Positions 1 through 11,301 of a DNA stretch of 64,000 nucleotides are shown here, piece after piece. The first letter of the stretch is position 1; the number at the start of each line of letters is the position of its first letter. The notes below the pieces were generated by a model. That model had not been told where the DNA came from. It saw only the letters and a list, made by a program, of their open reading frames with translations, and searched no databases. The position numbers and the translations under genes were made by a program. This stretch comes from Cunninghamia lanceolata (taxonomy: Eukaryota > Streptophyta > Pinopsida > Cupressales > Cupressaceae). The stretch lies in NCBI GenBank assembly GCA_027924645.1, contig BSBN01001198.1, positions 558,001-622,000 on the forward strand, read 5' to 3'.

Positions 1-245
1 AGACATATTTGAATCTTTGGTTGCAAGGCATATGCACATGTGCCTAGGGAGAAGTAGTGAAAGCTAGAGAACAAGGTTGTAAAATGTATCTTCATTAATT
101 GTGGTGTTGGTGTGAAAGGGTACAAGCTTTGGGATCCTGTGGCTAAGAAAGTTTTGTATGGAAAAAGTGTTATCTTTAGAGAATTTAAGCCTTCTTCCAT
201 AATATTGTAGCCAAAGAAGGATGGAAAGAAAGATGTGGTTCAACT
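1..245 (+). pseudogene. copia A integrase C-terminal region (fragment)
   Basis: Reading frame 2 contains the typical end of a copia integrase: a KLENK-like stretch, a KGYKLWDP motif near 130-150, and a VIFREF-like motif near 170-185. This is the part of Pol after the catalytic core. Stop codons occur near 55 and 208, so the copy is decayed. The reading stops exactly where CAACT (241-245) meets the minus-strand element and resumes after the second CAACT at 3142-3146. The catalytic residues would lie before the window. Confidence 0.8.
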
Positions 246-1432
246 TGTGATGTAGAAAAGGGATCTCTAGCCTAAAGAGTTAAACTAGTTCATCCCTCTT
301 CTACATTACATTGGGGCACAAACTGAGCATGGATTATACCTAAGAATGAGAGCCAAACTACAGGGGTTCTACCCTTTTGTTGTATATAGAAGGACTAACC
401 AAGTTCAACCAAAACTAAATAACCAAGCCAAGACTATGATTAAACCACAAAATAATGAATAACAAACTATAACAGACTACTGGAAATGAATCTCAGAGAT
501 CAAGTATAGTAGAGGTGAGATAATTATTAAGAACCTGGAAAATATAGTAGAAGTTCCTAGGACAGGGGCACTCGAGCACCCTGGTCCTCTTTTAGGGTTA
601 GGCAAAGCTTCAGGTATTATCATATATGTATCCGTCTGCACTGCCTTCTTCCTAGAAATCAACCTTCGAAACCTATTCTTCTCACCTACACACATGGAAA
701 GAGGGAAAAGTTTGTGTTGTGTTTAAGGGTTTGCCTCAGTCAAACCTCATGTTGGTGATCCCACCTCCACTATAACAAATTATAAGATCCAAGAGTGTGT
801 TCCCTAGGAGGGTAGAGGCCAAATCTATAATAATATGATAGATAATTATGGAAATGATGATAATAACCACAAGATATCCAACCTTAGTTGATGAAGATCT
901 AACACCAACAAAGGAGAGTGATGAAGAGGGCTTCAAACTTCCTTCAAAGTCTTCAAACAACTTCAATAGCATTCACAAGAAGATGACAATCCAAACATGA
1001 AGAATCCTGTAGCATAGAACATCATATGAGGGCAATTTAGCATTCATCTAGTTAGGTGTAAAATGAACTAAAACACACACTTAAATATGCACTCCCACTC
1101 ACTTATGACAAATAAAATAACTTTAGGCTGAAAAATACTAACTAAAGGAGTGTCCTAAGCTGACACCACAAAGTGGGACCAAAGTACCCAAGTGGGAGCA
1201 CTTGGGCACCCTAGAGCTTTGGCCCATAGACTCTAAAAAGTGTCTTTTAATGCAGGCTTAGTCCAGTTCTAATATGATTATGCTGGGTTTATTTGTCATG
1301 ATCAAAATATTCATCATTTAGAAATAAAAAATGCATTAAAATAGGTCCTAATTAACAAAGTCAACAAAATAGGTCCAACGTAGGAGCTAAACTAGGTGTA
1401 AAATTCTAGTGTACACATTTTACAATGCTACA
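246..1432 (-). repeat. 3' LTR of M1
   Basis: On the minus strand it runs from TGTAGCATTG at 1432 to a CATCACA end at 246. Positions 821-1432 align with 2525-3141 at high identity. The remainder (246-820) has no partner here but shares a GACTGAGGCAA...TTAAACAC stretch with the LTR at 33460-33490. ORFs inside it look spurious. Confidence 0.8.
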
Positions 1433-1448
1433 TTTAGCCCCCACTTTA
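1433..1448 (-). promoter_or_regulatory. Polypurine tract of M1
   Basis: Read on the minus strand this is TAAAGTGGGGGCTAAA directly before the LTR start. It is nearly identical to the tract at 38115-38129 before the 3' LTR of the related element. It would prime plus-strand DNA synthesis. Confidence 0.8.
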
Positions 1449-1559
1449 GTGTGGGTATAAACTTACATTCGAACTTGAATACTAAAGGGATGGACAAAAC
1501 ACATGAACATAGAAGACCAAAGAATTCTGCTAAGTTGTGAACTACAAGTAGCCCCTAAG

Positions 1560-1890
1560 GATCCTAAGGCTGCAAACACATAAGCAAAGAGGAAACACAC
1601 AAGACATTGCAACATTAACTCACACATACATGGAGTACTAAAAGCATACATAAGAATACATGTGGAAGACACGCAATACATAAAGGTAATACATGCCAAA
1701 CATGAAGCATATACATAAGACACAAAGCATACACATAAGACACAATGAATACACATAAGACATAATGCATGCATATAGAGAACACATGGAAAGCACGATG
1801 AATACATGTGAAAGCATAAGTTAAAACATAAGCTAGAGACATAATGCATAAAAGAAGCAAACATAAGAATACACATAGAACAAACACATA
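1560..1890 (-). repeat. Degenerate CTTATGTGT-type repeats upstream of M1 polypurine tract
   Basis: The plus strand shows many irregular copies of ACACATAAGACACAATG-like units. They produce long Cys/Met/Tyr-rich ORFs on the minus strand (1463-1896) that look like low-complexity artefacts. A comparable T/G-rich stretch lies at the same relative place (37640-38100) in the 32824-39376 element, so it is a family trait. Confidence 0.65.
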
Positions 1891-2524
1891 AGGCACGTGA
1901 CTCTAATACTAGCTTTCTCTGTCGCTAGGGGTCATGTGAAGAGAAGTGTCACTGTGGTTCACACACTAGTAAAGATCGTCAAATTACTAGGTGACCACGC
2001 TAAGTCACATGAAGCGCACGGGCTAGCCAACTATGTTGCACTAGGTGGCTCATGCACCAAAGAGGAAGCATCATATTCTAGTGAGGACTACCAAATCACT
2101 AGGTGAGTTCCCTACCAACAAGCAATTATATATAACCAAAAGAGAGCATAGCATGATGTATGTCCCCACCTTAAAGTGATCGCTAACTCCTATCATGGAG
2201 CAATTGCTTTTAGGAAGAACAAATCACAAGCAGGCACGAGATCTTTCTGGAAGCACATGCCCATAAGATATGTGTTTCCAAAGAACTACATTGCACCAAG
2301 GGGCTGCCCCCACATAAGGAAAATCGAGGCAATGCTACAGACATGATACAAAATGGCTTGTGTAGTCATGGTATGATGCAGAGCATAGAAACAAGGAGCC
2401 ACAAAAATCAAAACATAAAAGAAACAACAAGTAATACTAAGGAACAACACAAAGGGATCTACTAACTAGTGCTAGTATATGAATGGTTGTATAAATAGGA
2501 GACGTCGCAAGACCATAGATAGAT

Positions 2525-3141
2525 AGATCTGCAATAATATGATAGAAAATGATGGAAAATGATGATAATAATCACAAGATATCCAACCTTAGTTGATGAA
2601 GATATAACACGACAAAGGAGAGTGATGAAGAGGGCTTCAAACTTCCTTCAAAGCCTTCAAACAAATTCAATAGCATTCACAAGAAGATGACAATCTAAAC
2701 ATGAAGAATCCTTTAGCATAGAACATCATATGAGAGCAATTTAGCATTCATCAAGTTAGGTGTAAAATGAACTACAACACACACTTAAATATGCACTCCC
2801 ACTCACTTACAACAAAAAAAACAACTTTAGGCTGACAAATACTAACTAAAGGAGTGTCCTAAGCCGACACCACAAAGTGGGACCAAAGTACCCAAGCGGG
2901 ACCAAAGCGCTCGAGCACCCTGGACCTTTAGCCCACAAACTCAGAAAAGTGTCTTTTAATGTAGGCTTAGTCCAATCCTAAATTGATTATGCCATGTTTA
3001 TTTGTCGGGATTGAGATATTCATCATTTAGAGCTCAAAGATGTGTTAAACTAGGTCCTACTTAACAAAGGCAACAAAATAGGTCTAACCTAGGAGCTAAA
3101 CTAGGTGTAAAATGCTAGTGTACACATTTTTCGATGCTACA
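2525..3141 (-). repeat. Truncated 5' LTR of M1
   Basis: On the minus strand it begins TGTAGCATCG at 3141 and matches 821-1432 for about 615 bp. Homology stops near 2525, so the rest of this LTR, the primer site and most of the interior are missing. The flanking CAACT shows the outer end is intact. Confidence 0.8.
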
Positions 3142-3584
3142 CAACTAATCCCACAGACTGGGAAGGTTGAACCAGAAGCCCATGAAGGACCTGAAGAAGA
3201 GGAGAGCTCAGATAGTTTAGAGAGTTTTAAAGAAGAGATAGAACCTCAACTTCATTCATTAAAGAGGTCCACTTGGCAAAGACAACAACTAAAATGGTAT
3301 ACTCCTCTTGATTGGAGATGTATTTTTCCTTTAACTACTAACACTGATGAGCCTAGGACTGTAAAGGAGGCTATGGGTATAAATGATGTAGATTCTTGGA
3401 AAGTGGCCATGGAAGAAGAGATGGTTGCGTTAAAGTAAAATGATACAAGGGATCTACTACCTTTTCCTGATGGATGTAAACTTGTTGGATGCAAATGGGT
3501 GTTCAAGAATAAAATATGTTCAAATGACAATGTTGAAAAGTACAATTCAAGATTGGTTACAAAATGTTATTCCTAGGTTGAGGG
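3142..3584 (+). pseudogene. copia A linker and N-terminal RT (fragment)
   Basis: The frame starting near 3142 contains an acidic linker (EPEAHEGPEEEE), then the EPRTVKEA and W-K-AM-EEE motifs before the copia reverse transcriptase, and a CKWVFKNK-like motif around 3480-3510. A stop at 3436-3438 interrupts it. The sequence breaks at GAGGG (3580-3584), where the Tat-type gypsy is inserted, and the next expected RT residues are found at 26050. Confidence 0.88.
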
Positions 3585-4848
3585 TGTAGACACCCAAAAA
3601 TGACCATGTCATCACTTCACTTGCATTTCATCAAATCACTCACATTTCAACGATAATTAAATAATCTAATTATTTAATTAATTTCATCAAAATCATCTAA
3701 TTCTTCCAAATCTCCTAAATTCGACATTAATTGAATAAATTCTATTTATTTAGTTAATTTCATCAAAATCAACTTTATTCTTCCAAAATTAAATAATTTC
3801 AATTATTTAATTAAATCATTATCATCTTCCAATTTTCAAATCCCCATCAATTGAATAAATTAACTATTTAATTAATTTATCATTTAAATCCTCTTATCTA
3901 TAATTAAATAATTTTAAAATTATTTAATTAAATCAATTGTTTTTTCAAATTTAAATAAATCATTCAAATTTATTTAAATTGAATCTCTCTTCTAAAAATA
4001 AAATCAAATGAAATATTTTATTTATCATTCATCATACAAAATAAATTAAATCAATTTATTTGGTTAATTTATTTAAATCTTCAAATCTAGTTTATGTCTT
4101 CCATCATGCACAAACAATTAAATAAATTTATTTATTTAATTTACTTTGTTATCTCTAAATCTTCTAAAAATAAATCTTGTTCATCATGCACACAAAATTA
4201 AATAATATATTATTTAATTTATCTCAAATCATGCAAAAAGCAAATCATAAGTTGTGTTAATTGACTTAATCATTATTATTTTTACCACCAACCCATAAAT
4301 TAAAAAAAGCATTTCTATTTTTATGAAATCTAATCATATATCATGTATGTTCCATGTCTTTTATCTCAAATCAATCAGTTAACTCAAACAAAAATATCTT
4401 TTTGTGTGACACATGTCAAGTGCACATTCATCATGAATTCTAGATTTATCTCATTCGTTGATCCCATTGAATTATTTGGACCGTTGATCAATCTTCATTG
4501 AAACCTATATAAACCTCCCTCATCTCCATAACAAATCCTCTTCGATCATTTAAACTTTTGCATCCATACAGTGCATTGAGCATTCATTGCATCGTTGAGC
4601 ACATCGACCTTTTGAGCACAAACACAATCTACATCTGCTTGTTGCAAACATAGTTTCGCAATTTGAAGAGCAATCCACATTCAACCAAGATAAGAACATA
4701 GTCTCAGTGAAAGCTTTCATTATTTTTGTCTTATTCATTGATTATTTGGTTGTTTCCTGATATCATTATCTTGATGTTAAAGGATTGAGTTGTTGATTAT
4801 TTTCATTGTTTTGATTATCATTCGATCTCAATTTTATTCCTATACACA
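3585..4848 (+). repeat. 5' LTR of Tat element
   Basis: The LTR is 1264 bp, TGTAGACACCC...TATACACA, and matches 24827-26044 along its length. Positions 3650-4220 are very AT-rich, with a series of imperfect palindromes built on ATTTAATTAA. A TATA box lies at 4506-4513. Confidence 0.92.
4506..4513 (+). promoter_or_regulatory. TATA box in Tat 5' LTR
   Basis: TATATAAA lies about 920 bp into the LTR and is conserved in the 3' LTR at 25702-25709. Its placement fits the U3/R boundary of an LTR promoter. Confidence 0.6.
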
Positions 4849-4849
4849 T

Positions 4850-4872
4850 TTTGGCACGCCCAGTGGGACACC
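4850..4872 (+). promoter_or_regulatory. Putative primer binding site of Tat element
   Basis: TTTGGCACGCCCAGTGGGAC follows the 5' LTR end, where a tRNA primer site is expected. I cannot name the tRNA with confidence. Confidence 0.6.
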
Positions 4873-5571
4873 CTAATCGTTGTTTTCTTTTAGAAAAATG
4901 ATTTTTTTTAAAGTACAGTACAGAACAGTGCAACAGAACACAGAAAAGCACCTCTGCAGTACAGTAAAGCACCTCTGGTAGAGAAGCAAAGCGCCTTCAG
5001 GCAACCGAAACACACCTCTGGCACATAGTAAAGCGCCTCTAGTTTGCAGTCCATTGCTTTTGGCACAGTAGTACAATGCCTTTGGATATTTAGGGTTTCT
5101 AATTGGTTTTATGATTTGTAGGGTTTAAACTTATCATATTCTCATCATTGCTTATAGATCTCAATTTTATCAATCATTCTAGTGCATATTATAATCATGA
5201 CATCATCTTTTCAAATCTAGATTTTTTATGAAATACTAAGTTTTTTAGATCTGGGACAGTGTTGTGCCTTTGCACCGCAGTAGTGTGTCTTTGCACCGTA
5301 GTAGCGCACTTTTGTAGCGCAATAATGTGCCTCTGGTATCACAGTCCAGTGCCTTTGGTCAGAAACAATGCACCTTTAGTAGCACAATCAAACGCTTTTG
5401 GTAATACAGTAAGTCACCTTTTGTAACACAATAAAGAGCTTTTGGTCACTTTGACTTATTTTTGCTAATTATTGAGTTGTGGTGGAACTAATCATCTTTT
5501 TGCAACTTCTTAGTACTCAAACAAAGCAAATGGGTTTTTCTAACATGTTCATGCAGGACCAGCTTTGAAGA

Positions 5572-5756
5572 AACATATTGTTTTTTAAGGGACAATTGAA
5601 CAAATCATCTTTTTTGTAATCTAAGTCTTAGGAACATATTGCTTTCTTAAGGGACAATTGAACAAATCATCTTTTTTGTAATCTAAGTCTTAGGAACATA
5701 TTGCTTTCTTAAGGGACAATGGACATGAATGTAAAAACACTTCAATTTTCTAAGGG
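5572..5756 (+). repeat. Tandem 61-62 bp repeats in Tat leader
   Basis: Units beginning AACATATTG at 5572, 5633 and 5695 continue as TTAAGGGACAATTGAACAAA and an ATC...AAGTCTTAGG segment. The first two are nearly identical over full length. The third diverges after the GGGACAA segment, which then recurs alone near 5750. Confidence 0.85.
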
Positions 5757-6896
5757 ACAATGGACATAAATGCCAAACACTTCAATTTCATAAGGCATAA
5801 GTGACAACTACAATCATGTGTGTGCCTAATCTAGTTGCACCTTATTTTTTCTTATAACAAGACAATTGAACCTTTGTTTCATGTGCTTGATCTTACTTTC
5901 AGTTATTCCTTTAGAAGGGCCTACTTTTGGATTACGCTTCATCCAAAATGGATGACCCTAATCAGAGTTTTCCTTTGAACTACTATAAAAGAGGGATAAG
6001 GTGAAAGCCAAGTCCTAACCAGCGTTAGCGTTGCCTTCCGGTGCCAAATTGAAAAGAGGTGTACTAGCACTTTGTGAAAGTGATTTCACATTGTGTGAAG
6101 TGTTTGAAACTCTTAGTAGCAATGGTTAAATCTTTTAGTATCTTGCCACATGCTCGCAAGGCGTTGGTCCCTCAAAGCTACTAAGAACCATCTAGATAGT
6201 GACTACCTGTTTCACCTCCGAACATTACGATAATCATCAGTGCAAGGGAAATCGATATAAACCCCCAAGATTACTCACCATTGCCTCGCTTGAGAAGAGA
6301 TAGTATTCCCTCAGCCATAAAGCTCTTGAGACTTACTTGTAGCTTTTTGAGGGGAGGGTGAGATATCCCTACCTATCGTCTCTCGCAAAGATACAAATGT
6401 ACGACACCTTTATGGAATGACATTTGGTCGACGGAGAATTAAGTTGTCAGTTGATCTACCGCAATAAAACCATGTCTCTAGGGATAAAAAGTGCTTGAAT
6501 TATTTGCAATTATCTAATACCCATGGAAACATTGGGCTTTTTCGTGAGCCTTGAACATACACTATTTGTCGTGTCAGTCCTTTTGCCACTTTGTTTGATG
6601 TGTTTTCTCTTGCCAAAGCAAATCTAATCCAAATCTATCAAAATTTGCCTTATAAACATCACTGACACCATCTCAACATTGTAACACAGCCCAACGCCTT
6701 TGTAAGCGCAGTCCAACGACTTTGATATAATAGTCCAGTGCCTCTGGCAGCATAATCTAGCACTTCTGAAACATAATAACTCACCTTTGGTATCATAGTC
6801 CCACACCTTTCCAGCATAGTCCAGTGCCTTTGGTCCAATAAACTGTTCATCAAACTATCTCAGCAGAAATCTTAAACATATTGTCCTAGTGCATCC

Positions 6897-9571
6897 ATGG
6901 TAACCACTAGACTCCAGCAATCTATGAAGGCTAAGCAAATTGTCCCGAAGAAATGCAAATCACCCCTGCATACACCTCAACCAAGTCAATCCAACATGTC
7001 TCAAAAGGGTACTCCCCAAACACAAATAGAAAGACCAACCAACCATCAAAACAGGCTGCAACATGACCCACCAGCTAATCTGTAAGAGAGTAATGTCCCT
7101 TTGGTATATGTAACTCAATTCACTACCAGCATGCCTCATGATTTTGCTACACCCAGTTATACCATGGTTCAAGTCCCATCTCAAGAAGAGCAAAACTTTC
7201 AAGAAGGTCAATCTTCTTAAGAAGATAGACAAGATCTTGATGAAATCATGCAAGATCCTAGAGCCATAGCCGCATTTGACAAACTACTTAGTGAAAATCA
7301 AGGTCATTTCTTTTGTTTGCTTGCGGAACAAGGAGCTAAACTACCCCAAGACTTTGATCTATCCAAACTTAAAGAGCAAAACAAATCCCATGACGCTACA
7401 ACTATTGTCCAAACTATGTCAACCGTGAGCACTCCCATACCCAAACAAAGCTCACAAGGGAGAATGAATAAACATTTTGACGCCTAATATGAGAATCCTC
7501 TTTATCAAAATCCAACAATAGAAAGACCCATATCACCACTCATGACTCCTTTGGAGATTTATAAAATGCAACAAGAGACCCTTCATCGTCAAGCAGAACT
7601 CACGAGACAGGCTGCTCTAGCTAAACAAAACCAACAACAACCTCCTAGCATATCACAAATGCCCACACCAATCGCAAGTGGAACATTGGCCACCCCATCA
7701 CGAGATAGTTTTCCACCAAACTACAATCTAGGAAACACTTATGTAGCCATGCAACAAGGGTCACAATAGACACCACCCCCAACGTCATCAACCCTTCATA
7801 TCACTAATCCAGGTAATGTCATGCAACCACAAAATCTCAAAACATCAACACAAACAACATCACTCCCCCACAACATTCCCAAAACATCAACACAAACATC
7901 ATCACTCCCCCACAACACTCCAAAAACATCAACACAAAATATATTCCTCCATAAAAATGATCATCCACACTCAATCTCACATGTTTTAATGAACGCCGGC
8001 CATCTCAAAACCTATCTACCTATGTCCCTCCACCACAACGATCATCCACGCTCAATCTCACCAACACTTATCTCAATAACCCTCAACATTCTCAAATCCA
8101 ATCTTCCTATGGCTATATTCCACCATCACAATCCAATCAAAACACATTCAACTTTCCTCCACAAAATCCTTTCATCACCCCTCCTCAACAATATCAACGA
8201 CAAAACTCTTTCGTCATCCCTCCTCAACAATCACAAAGCCAACATTCTTATCTAGCACCACCTCCACATATACAAAATCAAAACAACCAAAACCAACCTA
8301 ATCCAAATCTATCATATGACCCAAATCAATCATACGACCCATATAACATCAATTCTTATGTCTTCAACTACAATCTTCCCTATGGGCAACAACCACCACC
8401 CTTAGTGCAACAGGAGACTTTACCAACACCCCCAATAGCTATGGAGCTTAAACTTGCCAAGGTACAACAATAAGTAGTTGATTTAACATTTGGTCACACT
8501 AAGAAAACCTTCTTCTTGGAAGAGGTTTGTCCTTATCTATTTGATCAGTCTTTGCAAATGATCCCTTTTCCTCCCAACTTCACTATACCCAAATTTGATA
8601 AATACAAGGGAAGAGGAGACCTAAAAGACCACATTAGAGAATTCTATATTGCTTATTTTGAGGTTGCACATAATGACACATATCTCATGCGCCTCTTCCC
8701 TCACAGTCTTGGAGGTCAAGCTATAGAATGGGTCACACATCTACCTATAGGCATTAAAACTTTTAACAAGCTTACAAAAAAATTTGCCGCCCATTTCTCA
8801 TACAACATAGAACATGAAGTCTCTATGACCGACTTATGTAACAATAAACAGAGAAATGGAGAAACTCTTATCTCCTTCCTCTAAAGATGGAGACACATGG
8901 CTAGCGAATTCCCATTCAAAATACCAAAAAAGTAGCTTGTTAACATTATTGTGAAGAACCTTAACCAAGAATTAGGTTTCCATTTGCAAATACTAAGTGC
9001 TACAACCTTTGATGAGATTACCTATAAAGGCATCAACATCAAAAAAGCTCTCATTGCTAAAGGCGTGGTCAAAATCTTCAAAGACAATAAAGACAATCCT
9101 CCCCAACAACAAACAAATGATAAGCCCAAATACTGGAACAAAAACAAAAACATGGTCAATGATGGTGTGGTGGATTCTAAACATGTCCAAAAACTACAAC
9201 CACCCCTTAATCTTTCATCCAAACAAAACCAACCTCTGCCTCAATAACAACAAAAATGACGGCAAAATCAAAACCAGCAAACTCAACAAGAGTGGCCTCC
9301 CCAAAATTACCCTCCAAGGCGTAAGTTCACTCCCTTGGGAGAGCCTATAGAGTTGGTTCTAAAGAAACTCGTGCAAAATGGACTCGTCACACTACCAGAC
9401 GCTCCCCCATATGGAGAACCTGCTTATAAACCCACATGGTACAATGACAACAAATATTGTGAATACCGTAGGACAAAGGGACACAGAACCATATCATGCA
9501 TGAAACTCAAGCATATGATCCAAAACCTTATCAACAAAGGGGAAGTCACTTTTGATGCACCTCCTAATTAA
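6897..9571 (+). pseudogene. Tat gag (broken)
   Basis: The first plausible start is ATG at 6897 (MVTTRLQQ, basic). The N-terminal half is rich in Gln, Pro, Asn and Thr, read in frame 3 to about 7950 and then in frame 2. The capsid-like Retrotrans_gag region lies at about 8560-8885, with the FPPNF, KFDKYKGRGD and GGQAIEW motifs. A zinc-finger-like KYCEYRRTKGHRTISC motif lies at 9456-9503, with Arg where related Tat proteins often have His. Stops occur at 7083, 7486, 7767, 8472, 8882 and 9569. Gag would form the particle that packages the RNA. Confidence 0.8.
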
Positions 9572-9592
9572 AACACCAACAAAGATCTCAAC

Positions 9593-10645
9593 ATGTACAA
9601 GGAGCCATTCCCTAACCATGGTCAAGGTCAAAATCTTGATAAAGGTAAAGGTATTAACAAAGCCTCAACTTCCTATGACACTATTGTTAGTTGCTTTGAA
9701 GAAAGTCATGTGTCTACCATCACTATCAAAGGTAAATCTACGGATTGCGCAGTCACAACTTGTCATAGTCGTGTTACCCTTTGTGGGCCTACACCAAGTC
9801 TCCCAACCCAATCTACTTATAATCTTGTCAAACATCTAGGGAAAACCCCTGCACATATCTCTATTTTGGACCTTCTACAGTCATCACCCACACATAAATC
9901 TATGCTAGAAAAAGCCCTACAAGAGTCTTATGTTCCTAATAACATAGTGGTCACAAATTTCCAAGCTATAATAGGTAACATTGCCTCACCTTATAATGTG
10001 GTCTTTTTTGAAAAGGACCTCCCATCCCATGATCCATGCCATAATGATCCCCTTCACATTGGAGTTTTCATCCATAAATGAAAGATCAAACGCATACTTA
10101 TAGATGGTGGTACTGATCTCAATATCTATTCTCTCTAGTTACTTAAACAGTTGGGATACTCTGAGGATCGTGTCAACATTAATCAAAGCATTACAATCAA
10201 GGGGTATGATGATGTTGAGCGCCGTTCAAAAGGTGTTATCCACTTGTCTATACAAGTAGGTCCCATCATGCTTGAAACTAGGTGCCAAGTCCTCAACATT
10301 GAGCTGTCTTATAACATTATCTTAGGACTCCCATGGATCCATGCCATGAAAGTTGTTCCCTCAATGTACCATCAGTCTCTCAAGTTCTCATTTAATGGTA
10401 TGGAGATCACTATCCCAGGAGACCCTAATCCATTTGAATTATGTTGCACCTTGCAAGGTAGTTATAAGAATATCAACCAAGTACCAAATAATGACAAAGA
10501 CAAAGAATCCCCATTTTATGTTGACTCTGGAAATCTGAAAAAAGCCTCTGAAGTTGAACTTAATCCTAATCATGTTCCTAAAATCACAACTCACATCTAT
10601 GATATAGGTTTGGTGAATATGATATGTCTGAATCTTGTTGTTTAG
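9593..10645 (+). pseudogene. Tat aspartic protease region (broken)
   Basis: Reading frame 2 contains the retropepsin-like segment: a LIDGGTDLNI active-site motif near 10098-10127 (DGG instead of the usual D-S/T-G), then YNIILGLPWIHAM near 10309-10347, the hydrophobic-hydrophobic-G motif of the fold. Stops at 10079 and 10136 disrupt it. It follows gag directly and overlaps the next frame at 10624-10645. In a working element it would process the polyprotein. Confidence 0.78.
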
Positions 10646-11301
10646 GGCGGATGCCCTTATCCCCTAAATCCTACAGCCATCCACCCATAGCTAAAGTGAC
10701 TAAGAAAGCAATTATCCTCCTGCCAGCATCTCTAAACCAATTCCAAGAAGGAAAATTATTGGCAGAGGAAACTATTGAAGACATCTCATCTTGGCTCTAC
10801 AAAGAGAAAGAACCAATCGCCATACCAGTCAAACAATATGGCATAGCCCTAAGAATTGTGAAGAACATGGGCTACAAAGGCAAAGGTGGCCTTGGGAGAG
10901 ATAATCAAGGTGACATAGAACCCATTATTGTGAAGAAGAAGCTAGACATGAAGGGGTTAGGATATGGTAGGAAGGTACCACACGCATTAGACATCGAGGG
11001 TATTCTCGACAAGGTAGCACAAACTTCTCTCGTAGATTCAACATCTAAAGAGGATATCATCAATGACTCTTATCTCCATATGACTAACCTATTCATTGAA
11101 TCCTCCATATTTATGCTATCATCTGTCTCCTTAACATCCACCACCAGCACCCAGATTGTAACACTTGTCTACCCTGAACCTATCGATTGCGACCAACAAG
11201 GGTCCCCTGTTCTAGATTTTTTTAGAATGATGAGGCTATTGCAGAGTTCATGGGACTCTAGGATGGTATCCCTCTTAGCGATCACAAAGCTATTTTTGTA
11301 A
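10624..11301 (+). pseudogene. Tat linker with G-patch-like domain
   Basis: A 225-codon open stretch in frame 1 lies between protease and RT. Residues about 74-118 (10843-10977) look like a G-patch: a hydrophobic start, then GYKGKGGLGRDNQG, then KGLGYGR, with Gly spacing as in nucleic-acid-binding G-patch domains. G-patches are known in some retroviral proteases. Here it would be an RNA-binding extension of the protease, which is inference. The stretch is open but out of frame with both neighbours, so frameshifts bound it. Confidence 0.62.

Larger units (their letters stand above)
246..3141 (-). mobile_element. Minus-strand LTR retroelement M1, internally deleted, in copia A
   Basis: A full 3' LTR (246-1432) and a partial 5' LTR (2525-3141) lie in minus orientation, each starting TGTAGCAT with an AAAATGTGTACACTAG stretch a few bases on. 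CAACT flanks both ends (241-245 and 3142-3146). A polypurine tract adjoins the 3' LTR. The design matches the element at 32824-39376: same LTR start type (TGTAACGTCG there), the same GTGGGGGCTAAA tract and the same T/G-rich repeats before it. No gag or pol was recognised in the 1.1-kb interior, so it is a non-autonomous or deleted copy. Confidence 0.82.
4849..6896 (+). other. Long leader of Tat element with degenerate repeats
   Basis: About 2 kb without a credible gene. At 4915-5460 and again at 6660-6845 there are many irregular units of the form CAGTxxAGxGCCTTTGG. At 5572-5756 a 61-62-bp unit is tandemly repeated. From 5880 to 6600 the sequence is unique in the window. Confidence 0.7.

Noticed and set aside
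1463..1896. Minus-strand ORFs of 137 and 93 codons, rich in Cys, Met, Tyr and His
   Set aside because: They arise from a degenerate ACACATAAGACAC repeat in the non-coding 3' part of M1; both overlapping frames are equally open and low-complexity.
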